A stretch of DNA of 64,000 nucleotides, from the NCBI GenBank assembly GCA_029531795.1, contig JAPEIS010000012.1, forward strand, positions 744,001-808,000, read 5' to 3'. Every line of letters begins with the position of its first letter. The stretch's first letter is position 1. The DNA is from Sclerotinia nivalis (taxonomy: Eukaryota; Ascomycota; Leotiomycetes; Helotiales; Sclerotiniaceae). The notes under the pieces were generated by a model, which saw only the letters and a program-made list of their open reading frames with translations, did no database searches and was not told where the DNA came from. This document shows, one piece after another, positions 1-12,279 of the stretch. Position numbers and translations under genes: made by a program.

Positions 1-3000
1 TTCTATATCCTTGGCGATCAGAAGAACAGAGATACAAAGGCTTCGGTATAGTGGCATCCTATCAGAGATTCTAGCATCTTCTTATCTGCCATCCCTCTAA
101 CAGTATTGAGAAATGATATTCTTTCTCATTGTCATTGGGAGGCAAGTAATCGACTAAGCGAGAGCTAGCGCGTAAAAGAGAGGATATGCGATGAAGTTGA
201 TAAACCAGATTTGGTATAGTAGTCTACCGTGACAACGCATCAACAAACTTCGCGCGGGAGAGTCTGCTTTGAGCATTCCTCATGCGGAGAGCCCAATGCA
301 GATGAACTTTGCTGGCACTAACGAAAAAGAAACGTTGCTTGAGTCATTCTCCTCACTTGCGGGAATTTCATGCACTTTCACTTCAAATCGGACGATTGTA
401 GTCCAAACCTTGGAACCACAATTTAGACCTATGGTGATATTACTCGTGCGGCAAGAAAGTATAGCACACTCCACTTTAAGCAAACTCCACAAAGGAAATA
501 GTAGCCTTCTATTAATAAAAGGGTATTATATTTTCTGGCCGCACGAGTACCGCTTAAGAGACGGATTCAACAGGTGGGTCACTCGAACCAGCGGCTCCTA
601 GACTTGAAAGATTTCCAGGTTTGCAATTTGTACTTTAAGCTCATGGGGCAACGAATCTCTCAACTTGTTCAAGTTTAGTCCCAGGATCAAATACGCCTGG
701 TGGAGGAATCAGGCGGATTATCAATACACCTTGCTAAGATAGGTATCGAAGGAGCAAACAGGAAGATTCTTCCAATGAGGGCTCGATCTGAGTTGAATGT
801 ATAAAAGAATTGCAGTCTAGCTCCATCCTATCTAATCAGATCTATTAATACCTCATATTTGTCCTTCCACCACATCAGGAAGCTACCTATCAGGTGCTGA
901 AGAGCTCATCATTACTCATCAAAGTCCTCTGTCAACAATGCCCGATATCTACTGCTATATCATCTGGAACGCTCCCCGCACTAAGTATCATAAAACAACT
1001 ATGGTCGCCACTTTTTTTAACCCCCACTTTCTGATCTTCAGAACCATAAAGATCCAGAACGAGCGGGTTTCTTGGCTGAAGTCATGAAAAGGTAAAATTC
1101 TCTTGCTACCATGTAGGAATGAGCCTTAGGTTGAGGCTTGACGATACGGCTCTGTCTCTGAGTGAGTTCTTGCCAGTCAAAAGCAAAGACATGCAAATGG
1201 TGGAATGCTTCTCACACTATCAGTATGTTGGACTTAGTGCCGGGTAAAAGATCGGGAGGAGGGGAGTAGAGGGGTATTCGAGCGCTCAGTCGCCGCCATG
1301 GTCATGAACTATTGGCAATACTATATGAAATCTACCTTGACACTGCTTAGAGCTGCCTGAAGCCTGTCCGGGATGCCTCAAACTCCCATTCTAGCCGGTA
1401 AATGACACTTACATGTTATGTACTTCACGACTTTCAAGCCTGATTTCGGCACTTCGTCATTATTAGTGTGCTCCAATATCTTGAATAGTACCGAACTACA
1501 CATGATGATTCCTTTCTAATTCAGGATTCATGTTCTTCGAGAGGTATCTAACCACTTCGCCATCCTAAGCTAAGTCGAAAAATGTTTAATAATCTCAAAA
1601 CTCGACAGTAGCAGGACGACCGTGTTGCACATCGAGTATCCTCCTGACTTCATGATGCCTACTTTCTGATCACGTTTTCAAACGACCGAGAAACTCGTTC
1701 TAGAATTCAGAACCCCGAGGAAATGAGGTAAAATATATGGCAAAGTAGCCCATTGCCAAACCATCACATTTTTCATCGGAAATCGGTGCTAATTGTAGCG
1801 ATGTGTCTGTGTTGGGATAGTGAAATGAGTGAACCCTTCGCCAGTTCAGCTGCAAATTGTAAAGATGTGCAACAAAACTTGATGGTGACAAGTTTAAGGG
1901 CATGATCGGCTGGTGATTGTCCAGCCAACATGAACCTACAACGAGTCTTGATTTAGGGCATTTACTTCCTTGAGCGGAACCCCACTACGGTATATGGCCT
2001 ATGAAATAGCAGTGGAGCTGGGAAAGTCGGATCACCGGCAGCAATCTTCGCTCTAAATATTCTCTATTTAAGGATGAACCCTTCACAAGAATAAACTTCT
2101 TGGCCCCATTGAATATTGAGTGACAAATATGTATATATGCTTAAACTTTTGTGTAAGAATATTCTTAAATATTGTGGCCAGAAACCCTCTGCCCCAACCA
2201 ATATTTAAACTGGAAAGGCTGGAATCTGGTCAAAATGAATAGCCTTGTTAGGGTGAAATAGGAACTGGGTTCTGGGCACGTAGTTATTTTTGACGGCCTC
2301 GATATTCCTCCAAGTTGGCTATAATTACTGAAGGGCCATATGTAGGCCTTAATAGAAAGACCCCCTAAATATCCTTTTTCTGTGCGCCTTCATTCATATC
2401 CTTATATTGGGCTATGCTGTAGTTAAAGATCGGCAAGATTCTATAGCGAATTGATTGTGAGTGAGACGGGATAACGAAAATTAGCGAGAAAACGTGATCT
2501 CTCCACAGTGAAACAATGCATAAGAAACAGTAAAACGCATGAATCGTGAAGCCTGGGTAGGTACATAATGCTGGGACACCCCAGAACGGTGCAGAAAGTA
2601 CATAGACTCACAAAGTAGCTTCCCTAATTCCCTATCCACTTGCGGCAATAACATAATGCATTAGAGCCCAAGCTGATTGAATGTAAACTTGGTAAACTTA
2701 GCTAACCGGGCCATCCTAGCTTTTGGAACTAGAACCGAGCTGGTAGTTCTTTCTTAACCCCCAATTATTTTCCCCAGCCTTGCCCAGCCAATGTGTACGT
2801 TACAATCCCCAATTCGGTGACTCGGAACGGAAGCACCTTCACCGCAACTTCGACAGCGGACGTGCGTAAACACGATATTCCAGTCTACTGGCCCGATGAT
2901 GACAGACCCGACGCCAGTCTGTCCTCTTAATATCTGAGCACGTTCTGGACTTCAACTATGCCTTGCCAGGATCAAGATTCCAGATTCAATAGAGGTTGAG

Positions 3001-6000
3001 GATTGGCATGGGTGTGGAAATATTCGAGATGCTGCAAGCTGGACTTCCATCTTACATCTTACATCGCTCTCATCTGACCATCTTGGAATGCTTGTCAAAA
3101 CGTACGGCTTTCCATATTAGTGGATACCAGGTCTCCCGTGGAAAAGTACTATCGAATCGTTGGTATCGTAAGTACTGCACGTACTATTGTTGAATGGTGG
3201 AGATGCAATGATGCAGCCATGACAGAAAGATGAAGTGTTCTTGCAGAAAATATGGAGGTGTGGTTTCTGTGTGGGTGGACGGCCAAGCGTACTGGAAATT
3301 TGACGTGGTAGCCACTCACGGTGCCGTAAGCGATCAAAACGCATCGATCAAACGTTTGTATCGATAACAAAAAAATACATGTTGACGCTAATTGATGGCT
3401 GCTAGTTCTGCATTCCCTTCCGCACCCGGTCATCGGTGAGGCATAAGAAACAAAGCGTGTGTGAGCCTGGAATGGTGTGAACGCTGGACGGAATTATCTC
3501 CCAGAATTCCTAGCCATACAGTAAGTACTCGTACAGCATGTTGTCCCGCACATTGTGCTGCAATAGGGAGTTGTTTTCGACGCGCCATGCTGTATTGTGT
3601 AGGCACAATGCAACGAATCTTCGCATTCGGTGTCACTCACTTTCGTATCGACCCATGTAAGGCGGAACCAAGATATCGCAGTCAACGGCATCCAATTATC
3701 CAAATACTGATGGTACCCAGGTTATCAAATTGTCTATGCAAGACAAGGAATGAACAAAGTGTCCTCCTGTAACACAACACGAATTCGGCTTTGTTATCCG
3801 GAAAGTGATTCCACAATGGAACAACGTTTTTTTGCTTCCTGCATGAATGAAAACTTGTTTTTTTTTTCTCCGACTCGACGATTATCCTCGTGGTATGTAT
3901 TTTTATTTCTTTTGTGGATGTTGCCGTTTGTTGGCTTGCTCGCATGAATTTGAGGGCATGTGACTTTAGCTCTGATGGCATGGGTGAAAGTAACAAGGGT
4001 ATCTGGCTTGGATCGGAAAAACTGCCAGTCGTCGGAATTTTTTTTCTTATGCTTTGAGAGGTTGACAAGCCGATCGTGATATTTTGATCACGTCTCTCCT
4101 CACAACCCCTTACTCTCCACTCGATAACCGAGCGATGCACTAGGTGCAACTCAAGTACAAGCCTACACGCGCTTGACATTGCGCATAGAAGCGTACCATA
4201 GAGCCAAGCGGCTGGCACGGGGTTTTTTCTCTTTGGTAAACACATCCGTTTCTTTCCTCGCTTCCCACCCCTTTCCATTAGCGACATGAGAAGTCCCATG
4301 CACTTTTCTTCTCTGAGAAGAATGTATTGACATGCATCATCTCATTGACTGATGAGGATGTTCTGATCTCTGAAAATTTCAGCCACAATGTCAGGTGATC
4401 TATGATCACGAGATCACCCAAGCTCGTGACTCTCCGATGACGAAGTTTTCTCGTTACCATGGAATGGCTCTTTTAAACCATGTCAGTGTAATGACTGAAA
4501 GGCTCAATTTGTTTGAAACATTGAGCGGACAAAAAGAGTTGAGGGTGTAATTTATTGTAACTCGGTTCCGAACTTCTGCCTCATGCACACATCACACATC
4601 AACGTCGTGCCCGAGAACAAAAAGGGACGATGTATGATGTCATGTATTCATATAAGGGGCATAATGTTCTTGTATGAATGAGTAAGGGCGCTAGTGATGA
4701 CGCCGGAATGGTTCTTGGTATACAGAATCTTCGGTACAGAGAGGAGACAATAAATTATGTTATGTAAAGAGAAGAAGAGAAAAGTTTTCTCACAAGATGG
4801 GGGGAAATGAGTCTCTTTATGTGTGCTCATTACTTAGTTGGTACGCTAGGTTGGTTGTCTCTTTAGTTCGTTGCTGGCGCACTAGGTCGTCGTCGTTCCT
4901 CTGCTAGCCAAAAAGTATATCGTCGCTTATCAGGCAATAGATCATTTTTTAACCACGACCTCGCTATTCACCCTTTATCGGTTGTCGTTAATACAAATTT
5001 CAATAAGATAAAGGCACAGTTTCTTCTCACCAATCTTAAATAAATGATATCATTGTTATTTCATTTTTAAAGTAATTTCCAATGTAGTGTCGATAAGGTT
5101 GTTGAGCAGTTTCGCTTAGCTGTACCCGGGCTTCTATGATGAACATGATAATGATGAACATGATAATGATGAACATGATAATGATGCACATTTCCCACGA
5201 AGATGGCCTATGAAGATGACCGTAGCACGTTGGAAGACACGGGGCTGTTCCAGCGGGTGGTACTGGTTATATTGCATATTTATAATTCGTATGTGCGCAG
5301 TTTCTCCCCACCACTCTCAATACTGGTACGGAGTGGCAATCCGATTTTGATAGTTACTTAACATATAGTGAAAATCATGCATGGCCATTAAAACATGTTA
5401 CTACTCCATAATTCACTTTTTATATTCACTCCAGCTATTCACTTAATATTAATCCACATTGCCGTCTACATATCAACATAATCTACCCTCTTGTGATCAT
5501 AACCCATCCCTCCTATCACATCTCTCGCCGCTAAATGACATCGATGGGGGATCATTTATACCATTCAGAATGGAGGCCGTGATCAATAATCATCGAGATC
5601 CATCTATCACGCCCAATAATCTAAGGTCACAGTACTTAATCTTTCTTCTTAACCCCTGTGTTGTGTCCGGTTCAATTGATCTAATTTAGCGCATCGCACA
5701 TTGGAAAATCTGTGAATTTGCCCAATTCCCATATCCCCACATCAGCGAGAATCACAGCGAAGTTTTAATACAGCATCAAACAAGTAAGGCAATTGAGTAT
5801 AAACAAGAATCTTCTCGCATGTTAAAATCTCTTTCAATGCGACAGTAACAAGGTGTGCCACTCACTTGGGCACATTTCCGCTCAATTCGCTTCATACGGC
5901 ACCTCAATTTCTATCCAAAGCCCTTCCATTTAGTCTTCAATTCATCCTCATCGACGCACAAAATACCACAGAATCACAACACAAACCAGAAACCACAAAT

Positions 6001-6222
6001 TACTGAATCGCAATCGATCCGCAAGTTACATCTGCGCTTAGCAATAGCTTTTCAACTTAACATTAAAGGCATCACCGCTACTTCTTGTAGCCATCAATAC
6101 AACATCCAAATTGCAACACTCAAAACAGCAGGTACGAATAGCATACCGGCCGTTAGTAACCAATAGGTCTATCAAACCCACAACTTCCTGCCATAACATC
6201 CACCTGTTTCGCAGTATTCAAG
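1..6222. other. Long intergenic region, no supported gene
   Basis: I see no reading frame with a recognisable domain on either strand over about 6.2 kb. The longest open frames (for example a 205-codon minus-strand frame at 3682-4299) have low-complexity or random-looking composition and no intron-linked continuation. The last few hundred bases, from about 5.7 kb, are CA/TC-rich and probably form the promoter and 5' leader of the gene starting at 6223. The rest may be old, eroded sequence, but no terminal repeats or transposase motifs were found. Confidence 0.6.
5136..5186. repeat. 15-bp tandem repeat, three full copies plus a partial
   Basis: The unit ATGATGAACATGATA occurs three times exactly, followed by ATGATG. 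It is a simple minisatellite in the spacer upstream of the 6.2-kb gene, with no coding context. Confidence 0.9.
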
Positions 6223-7350
6223 ATGTCGTCTCCACCATCACGGTTATCCGGCAATGAGAATGGTGAGTCAACCTTTCCAGGTGTACCTGGCTGGTCCTTC
6301 GAAACTGCGAAGTCTACTATGAGAGATTACGAGTCTATTGGCCCATTCATGCAATTGTCATCAACCTCCCAATTCATGCCATCCCCAACCTTGTCTCCAT
6401 CTTCTAACGTCTCCACTCAAGCTACAAGCAACTCTTCTTCCGACTCAACCTCAACTATGAGCCAGAACACTGAACCATCTGTTGAACCACCCGCTGGACC
6501 ATCCACTGAACCACACGTTAAATCATCTACGCCAGCCTCAAATTCGACCACTCCTGCCAACTCATCATCGATCGACACAAGTAATAATGAATCCAGTAAA
6601 GACAAGAAAAGGAAGATGAACGGTGCGCCTGATCAAGCCGGAACCTCGCGACCGGCAAAGAAAACTAGGATAACTTTGAACACGGCAGAAGGTGCTGAAC
6701 AAATCAGCGGCGAAATCAATGAAATTTATATCGTCCATAACACCAGCGAGTCAAGTGGAAAGAGAATGACGCGCGCTGAGAAGGCAAAGTCTGATACAGC
6801 CAAGCATGGTACTGAAGGGGCCAACGCTCATTCCAATCAAAATCATACAATGCCGGCCCCAAAGAGCAATGTAAAGCCCGCAAAGGGCAAGAGAAAGGCG
6901 ACCGGAAACACCGATCCCAATGTCAACCAAAATTCTACAAATGGAGCGTCAAAGCGTAAGAGAAAGCCGGCCAATAAGGAGGCAGTAGATGAGCAGCCTC
7001 TTCCTGAGGCAAAGAGACATAAGACCAACGCTCAATTAACACCTCCATATGCTCCACCCCCTAACACGAAGGCTATGATTACATATGATCCTCGTATTTC
7101 TCCGAGGTTCAAAGTTTGGTACAAGGAAGTAGAGGCTCAATCACCTTCACCCGCTAGACGCAAGAAGGAGTTTCCATGTGGAGATGCCCAATTCTTGTGG
7201 CTTAAGTTCCAATCAGGAGAAGTCAAGGAACGAGCCACAACTCCTGACAAAAAGGGTTTGAGCGGACAACTCAAAAATGATAAGTTCGCCATGAAAGAAA
7301 TAATGGGCAAGAAATATGAGGTAGAGGTCGGCACCTTCTACGAGTCCTAA
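6223..7350 (+). CDS. Lysine/serine-rich orphan protein, probably nuclear (375 aa)
   Basis: Single-exon frame beginning ATGTCGTCTCC after a CA-rich leader. I do not recognise the family. Residues about 1-130 are Ser/Thr/Pro/Asn-rich and surely disordered. Residues 130-280 contain repeated basic clusters (KKRK, KGKRK, KRKRK, AKRHK) that look like nuclear localisation signals. The last about 90 residues (from YDPRISPRF, with FKVWYKEVEAQ and FLWLKFQSGEVKE) look folded, with regular aromatic residues, and may be a small domain typical of a lineage-specific family. A nuclear DNA- or chromatin-associated role is only inferred from the basic clusters. In the same frame, after the stop and a second stop 13 codons later, a further 49 codons are open and protein-like (7390-7536). 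The true C-terminus could therefore be longer, or the gene may be truncated. Confidence 0.65.
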   Translation: MSSPPSRLSGNENGESTFPGVPGWSFETAKSTMRDYESIGPFMQLSSTSQFMPSPTLSPSSNVSTQATSNSSSDSTSTMSQNTEPSVEPPAGPSTEPHVKSSTPASNSTTPANSSSIDTSNNESSKDKKRKMNGAPDQAGTSRPAKKTRITLNTAEGAEQISGEINEIYIVHNTSESSGKRMTRAEKAKSDTAKHGTEGANAHSNQNHTMPAPKSNVKPAKGKRKATGNTDPNVNQNSTNGASKRKRKPANKEAVDEQPLPEAKRHKTNAQLTPPYAPPPNTKAMITYDPRISPRFKVWYKEVEAQSPSPARRKKEFPCGDAQFLWLKFQSGEVKERATTPDKKGLSGQLKNDKFAMKEIMGKKYEVEVGTFYES

Positions 7351-9448
7351 CGAATCAAAGACACCTTACCTCCCCTCTCTAAGGCCTAGCAGGCCGGCAG
7401 GCCAAAAACTTTCCCATTCAAAGTTTATTTTCCTTCTACATTCTTGAAATTCTTCTTAGGTGGTGCAGCAGAGTACATAAAATATGAGCTCGAGACCACT
7501 TCTGAGCGCAATTTCAAGCTGAAGAAGAAGATTTAGAGAACTATTGCAAAGGCAAAAAAGAATGGGGGAAAACTTTTGTTTGGGATGATGGAGGACTTTT
7601 AACTGCGCTCATTTTGCCTCGATAAAGCACGCATTTACATAATTAAATCGCAACCATCAACACATCTTTCACCGGTCAATGGATTCACCATTTTTGGGTC
7701 TTTCAAGTCCTCTTCGACCTAAATGCCCGAGGATTTTCCAAAGCTTATTCGACAATTTATACTTTAGTATCGCCTTTGCACTCATGGAATCGAACAGGAG
7801 AATACTTAATACGTAATAAATAATAGAGAAGGAATGCGTCCGATGCATATAAGCATTCTGATCGTTGTCGCAAGTTGGAAGTAGAGTCTGCAAGATGATC
7901 TATGTCCATGGCTTTGACTCGTCTTCTTTGGTTAGATGTGTATGGGATTCTGCTAGGGAGGAACACATTTTGCCCGTTCTACTTCAATACCATTGGAGAG
8001 TATAGTGAGGGGAAGGGGAGAAATATGGAGGGAGCGAAAGAGGAGTGCATGAGGCGTGGGTGTGCAATAGTGAAGTGATAAAAGGTTTTAAGGAGTTGTA
8101 TAAAGTTTTTGATGTTTTTTGAAGATTTTTGAACATATATTTTCTTATGGGCAACGAAAGAGTTCTTTCCTGAGAATTTTAACAAAGGAAGGGAAACTCA
8201 ACTTAACGAGAACAGGAAGCGGAAATGAATGAGGAAAGAATCTAGTACGAAATTATCTAGGAAGTCTGCATGTAATCTTACATTGTTAATAGGTAGCACA
8301 AATTTAGGAACTTATCCAGCTTAAATTTATACATAATCTTATGGTAATCATTTGTCAAAGTGAAGGTATTGGAGTAGGCTGATTTGGTATATTCAATACC
8401 GAGCATGTGTTTAGATAGGATGATATAAATTATAGTAAGATCTTACAATGGATTCACAATGCTCACGTCTCACATAACAATATTGTACGTATCTCTCCAT
8501 AATCGCCTTCATTTCCGCATAATAAGTCTGCCTAACCCATCCCTTCGCCAAAAACTTTATAACTCTTCTACAAATTTATCAACAAGTGAGCCATTCCCCG
8601 TGAATAATCTAAAGCGCAGGTCGATCGAACATATCCAGCGCCCTAAGGATTGAGGATTGATACAAGACACGGCTATAAACTCATATTGAAAAGTTGACTT
8701 AAAAATTTAACTGATAATAAAAGAGGAACGACCACGACGACGATGATATTAGGAATGAAGCAAAAAGACATAACCAGAAACCCAATGATTAATATATAAA
8801 TTCCATGCCGCATCTAGACACTCTACTCTGATGATGGACCTCTGAATCCCTCTCGCTTTGACGCATCGGTTCGCTGAGATCCTATACATACATACATGCA
8901 TGAGCACACAACTGGCCGAGCGAAATAGTGAACTAATCATCGCCGTGCACTTCTCCTCTACACTTCACCTCCCGTCACTTCATCTCACGCTATGGAACAT
9001 GTTCAAGTTACTGAACTCTAATGAGTACGAGTTTATGTACCTCTGAGTGAGAAGGCGTGGACTATGAGGATGATTATACCAGTTAGTCAGTGGAGTATGA
9101 CTAGAGAGTATCATCACTGAGTATCACTGAGCATAATCATCTTATGACCAAAAGCCCTCTCACAATGTACATTACCTGATAGCTACCGTTCCTGCAGTTG
9201 AGACTAGAGCGGCTCGACGGGACATCGGTGTTTGGTATGCCTCCATTATATTTGGTATCATAGCATATTTATTCATTGAACCTATGTCCAACGTTCATAA
9301 AATTACACCCTTCGAGCAGTTTTATTATGTTCTTCTGCGAGGAGAAACATTTTTCCTATCCACGATATTCCATTCTCAGCTGGAATTAATTCATGATCTC
9401 CACTACGCCCATCCAATGCAATATTTATGCGATTCTCTCCCCTATTTC
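7351..9448. other. Intergenic region between convergent genes
   Basis: Both flanking genes end here. Apart from the coding-looking 49-codon tail at 7390-7536, in frame with the upstream gene, I see only short AT-rich frames without family resemblance. Nothing else can be supported. Confidence 0.6.
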
Positions 9449-11064
9449 TCACGCAGCCTTTTCCTTCCCTTTACCCGCAAAATCTATAATTTTCTTCTTT
9501 CCGAAATCCCTTGCTTTCTTCCACTTGCAATAAAGCACCACCACGTCCTTCAACATTACGAATAGACATCCTCCCACTACACTTCTGGCCCATTTATGTT
9601 GTAATAATCCGGGCTTGCCGTTCCTCGTTCTCATCCATATAGACGGTAATGCGTATTTGAGCGCATCGCCCATAATGCTTGATATTGCGGGAAACAACAT
9701 TGCGCCCATAAACTGGAATGATAAGCTGTGTGTACTGACATTTCGACGGACTCCCCAATCGTTCTCGTTTGCGTTCTCGCCTTCTTGGTCACCCCCATTT
9801 TGATGTCGATTTCCATTTCGATCACCGGCGGGTGCATGTACATGATCATCTGGAGGAACCAAATTTCCGTCTTGATCCCTCACTTCATCGACAATCTCCA
9901 CTTCGAAGTTCAGGAACCCCTCTTGTCCTCTGCGCTGTTCCAAAGCGATTTGTTCTGCGGTTTCGCCTTCTCGTGGTTTGCGCTGAACAGCCAAATCCCA
10001 TCTCTTCTCTAAGTCGTAAAACATGTGATGATATAGTGTATTGTATGCTAATCTGACGTAGGGAAGTAGCGCAAATGTGCGACCTGGGGATGGAGGCCAT
10101 GAAGTGATGTTTTTGTTGTCGGGGCTAAAGAGGAAATACTAAAGACATGTTAGCAAATTGAGCCTCAAATTATACTTTTGAATCAACGCTTTATTTCAGA
10201 CATTCGACATCCCATTGGTGGTATCGGAGATTTACCTACAGTGACAGGAACTATAGTAAAAACAGAATCCGCAATTTTTGTCCGTGATAATATGAGGGTT
10301 GGTGCGATTAATGGTAGCCCTATTGCTGTTCTCCAACTTGGTACCGTCATGAAACTACCACCGAGAAATGGAAATAAATATTTGGTCATAATTTGACCGA
10401 TGGGTAGTTGTATGTAATCACCAAGAATACGGCGGTCTAAGAAGTCATCATAATGCTCTAAAGTGATCGTTCGAGCTTCATCCGCACCAAATATCAATGC
10501 CAGACTGTTAACGCCAAACAGTAGGGATCCGGAATAGACGCAACTAAAGACTGCACCAGCCGCTGTGGGAAGGACCAAATGCTTCGCCATACGTTGCAAC
10601 TTATCCGCTGTCAAGACTAGATAATCTTTGGGCTGATCGATTTTAAGTTGATATTTGCAGACCGGGCAGGCGATTTTGGGTGCCATCTCCTTGTCTGCGG
10701 ATACTGCAATCCATTCCATCAAACATGATTCGTGAGCCTGCAGAGAACAAGGACATGGAGATCGCCATGGTGAAGTTTGAGGTCCATCATCTGTATCATC
10801 CATTTGACATATCCAACAAGTTTTCATTTCACCCTGCGGAGGTGATATTATATCTTGTTGCGCATCATCGGACTGCGTAGAGTTGTCGGATTGAGGTTGG
10901 TTTAGAACATGAGCTTCGTTTGATTCTTCGACTTTAGGGAGGGTAGTCTCTAAAGAACTGTCGGAGGATGGGGGAGCTGCCAGAGATTCCTGGTTCGACT
11001 GCTCAGGACGGACTGGATCGATTCTATCTCGCACTTTTGGAAGAGCCGGGTATGCTGATTCCAT
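9449..11064 (-). CDS. RING-CH (MARCH-type) membrane E3 ubiquitin ligase
   Basis: Two exons on the minus strand, 11064-10240 and 10138-9449, joined across a 101-bp intron (donor GTAGGT, acceptor CTTTAG). The spliced product is 504 aa. Residues about 1-80 are disordered. Then comes a C4HC3 RING-CH zinc finger with Cys83, Cys86, Cys104, Cys106, His111, Cys114, Cys133 and Cys136 (motifs CWICQMDD, PCPCSLQAHESC, CPVCKY). Downstream are hydrophobic stretches consistent with membrane spans in an ER or endosomal membrane. The C-terminal part has a basic/charged tail (FAGKGKEKAA). Proteins of this class recruit an E2 and ubiquitinate membrane proteins. The substrate is unknown. The zinc-finger assignment is firm. 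The number of membrane spans is an estimate. Confidence 0.88.
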
Positions 11065-12279
11065 TTTCGCAATTCGGAGGAGTGATTGATGATCGTTGAG
11101 ACTGAGAAAGGAAGACGGGGATTACCACATTGCTTGAAAAAGAGATGAACAGAGAAATTCTAGAAAAGACTAAACATAGGTGCTGATTTTGACGAAAGAG
11201 CTTTTTAATGACAATGAGTAATACAGCCTTCTTGTTGCATATGAAGTAGAAGGTTCAATGCCGCCCGCCTCGGTTTGTTGACAACGACGCCACAACATGT
11301 CAACCTTTCTCAGCCACAGTTGACCCTTCAGCCTTGTTTACCCTCATGATATCTCATAGTATTAACCAATTAAAAGATGAGACACTTTCCTACATGTCAT
11401 ATTTGATTTGTCTCAGAGACTGAAGCCCAAGGATTTGTAGGCGATGCAGTAATCTAACGAAATATATATCTCGTATTCAACTACACTTCATTCTTCACTA
11501 CAATCATACACACTGTCTTTCCTTTCACTCTTCTCATATATTTTGACAAACCACAGAGCCATCAATATGATTTTTACTATCTCTCCCCTTGTTTATCCTA
11601 CGCATAATCTGGTTCATGAAAAAAAAAAAGCAGGGAGAAGCGCTAAGACTTTTAATTATGGGCTTCAATATTCTCATTTGGGCCATTCCCCGCGAATAGA
11701 TGAGACTTCTTTGGGCGAATGGGTATTTCTAATAATCTTTTATCTACGCGTATTGGTATGCGAATCCTGGAAACGCGGGGGGATCAAGTCAAATCAAATC
11801 AAACAGGAGGACTTTTCAGGTTTTCAAGTGAAGATTATGATTCGTTTACATCAAAAACGTTGTTGATGGGCTATTGTAACCAATGGCTGGCTGGGTCTCC
11901 GGTAGTTTGATGACGATGCTATACTCATGGAGCACATGACCTGGAAAGAGAGTAAAACATGGAATAACTGATCATCTTAATATGTAGTAGATGAGGTTGA
12001 AATGCCTTTTCTTCTTGATATGGCCTGTTTTGTTTGGCAGGTTATAAGATCTTACATCATCTCTCGGGCCTTTACCCTTATCTACCCTGATTGTATTAAG
12101 GTTGCCGATCAATTTCCTATCGAATTAGTGGAGATCCGCCTTTTAGCTTTTGGCTTCTCTCTCATAGTGCTCTTTCTCTCTTAAACCCCTCTCTCTCATC
12201 TGTATCTTCTACTTTTTGTTCTCTCTGGGTTTGGTTTTTTGGATTGCTCCCTCTGCAATCATTTGCAGTTATTCGAGCA
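11065..12279. other. Divergent intergenic promoter region
   Basis: It lies between the start codons of the RING-CH gene (minus) and the glycosyltransferase (plus), so it must hold both promoters. The part before 12280 is pyrimidine-rich (CTCTCTC runs around 12170-12230), typical of fungal leaders. Frames here, such as 11543-11866, have no domain signal. Confidence 0.6.

Noticed and set aside
269..601. 110-codon plus-strand frame near the window start
   Set aside because: Starts at TTG, has no recognisable motif, and no coding continuation upstream or downstream.
3682..4299. 205-codon open frame on the minus strand in the first intergenic region
   Set aside because: Composition is random-looking, there is no domain phrase or intron-linked extension, and shorter frames overlap it on the other strand. 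Chance length is plausible in this spacer.
5855..6166. 103-codon frame directly upstream of the 6.2-kb gene
   Set aside because: It starts at GTG, lies in the CA-rich leader, and shows no conserved motif. At most it is untranslated leader.
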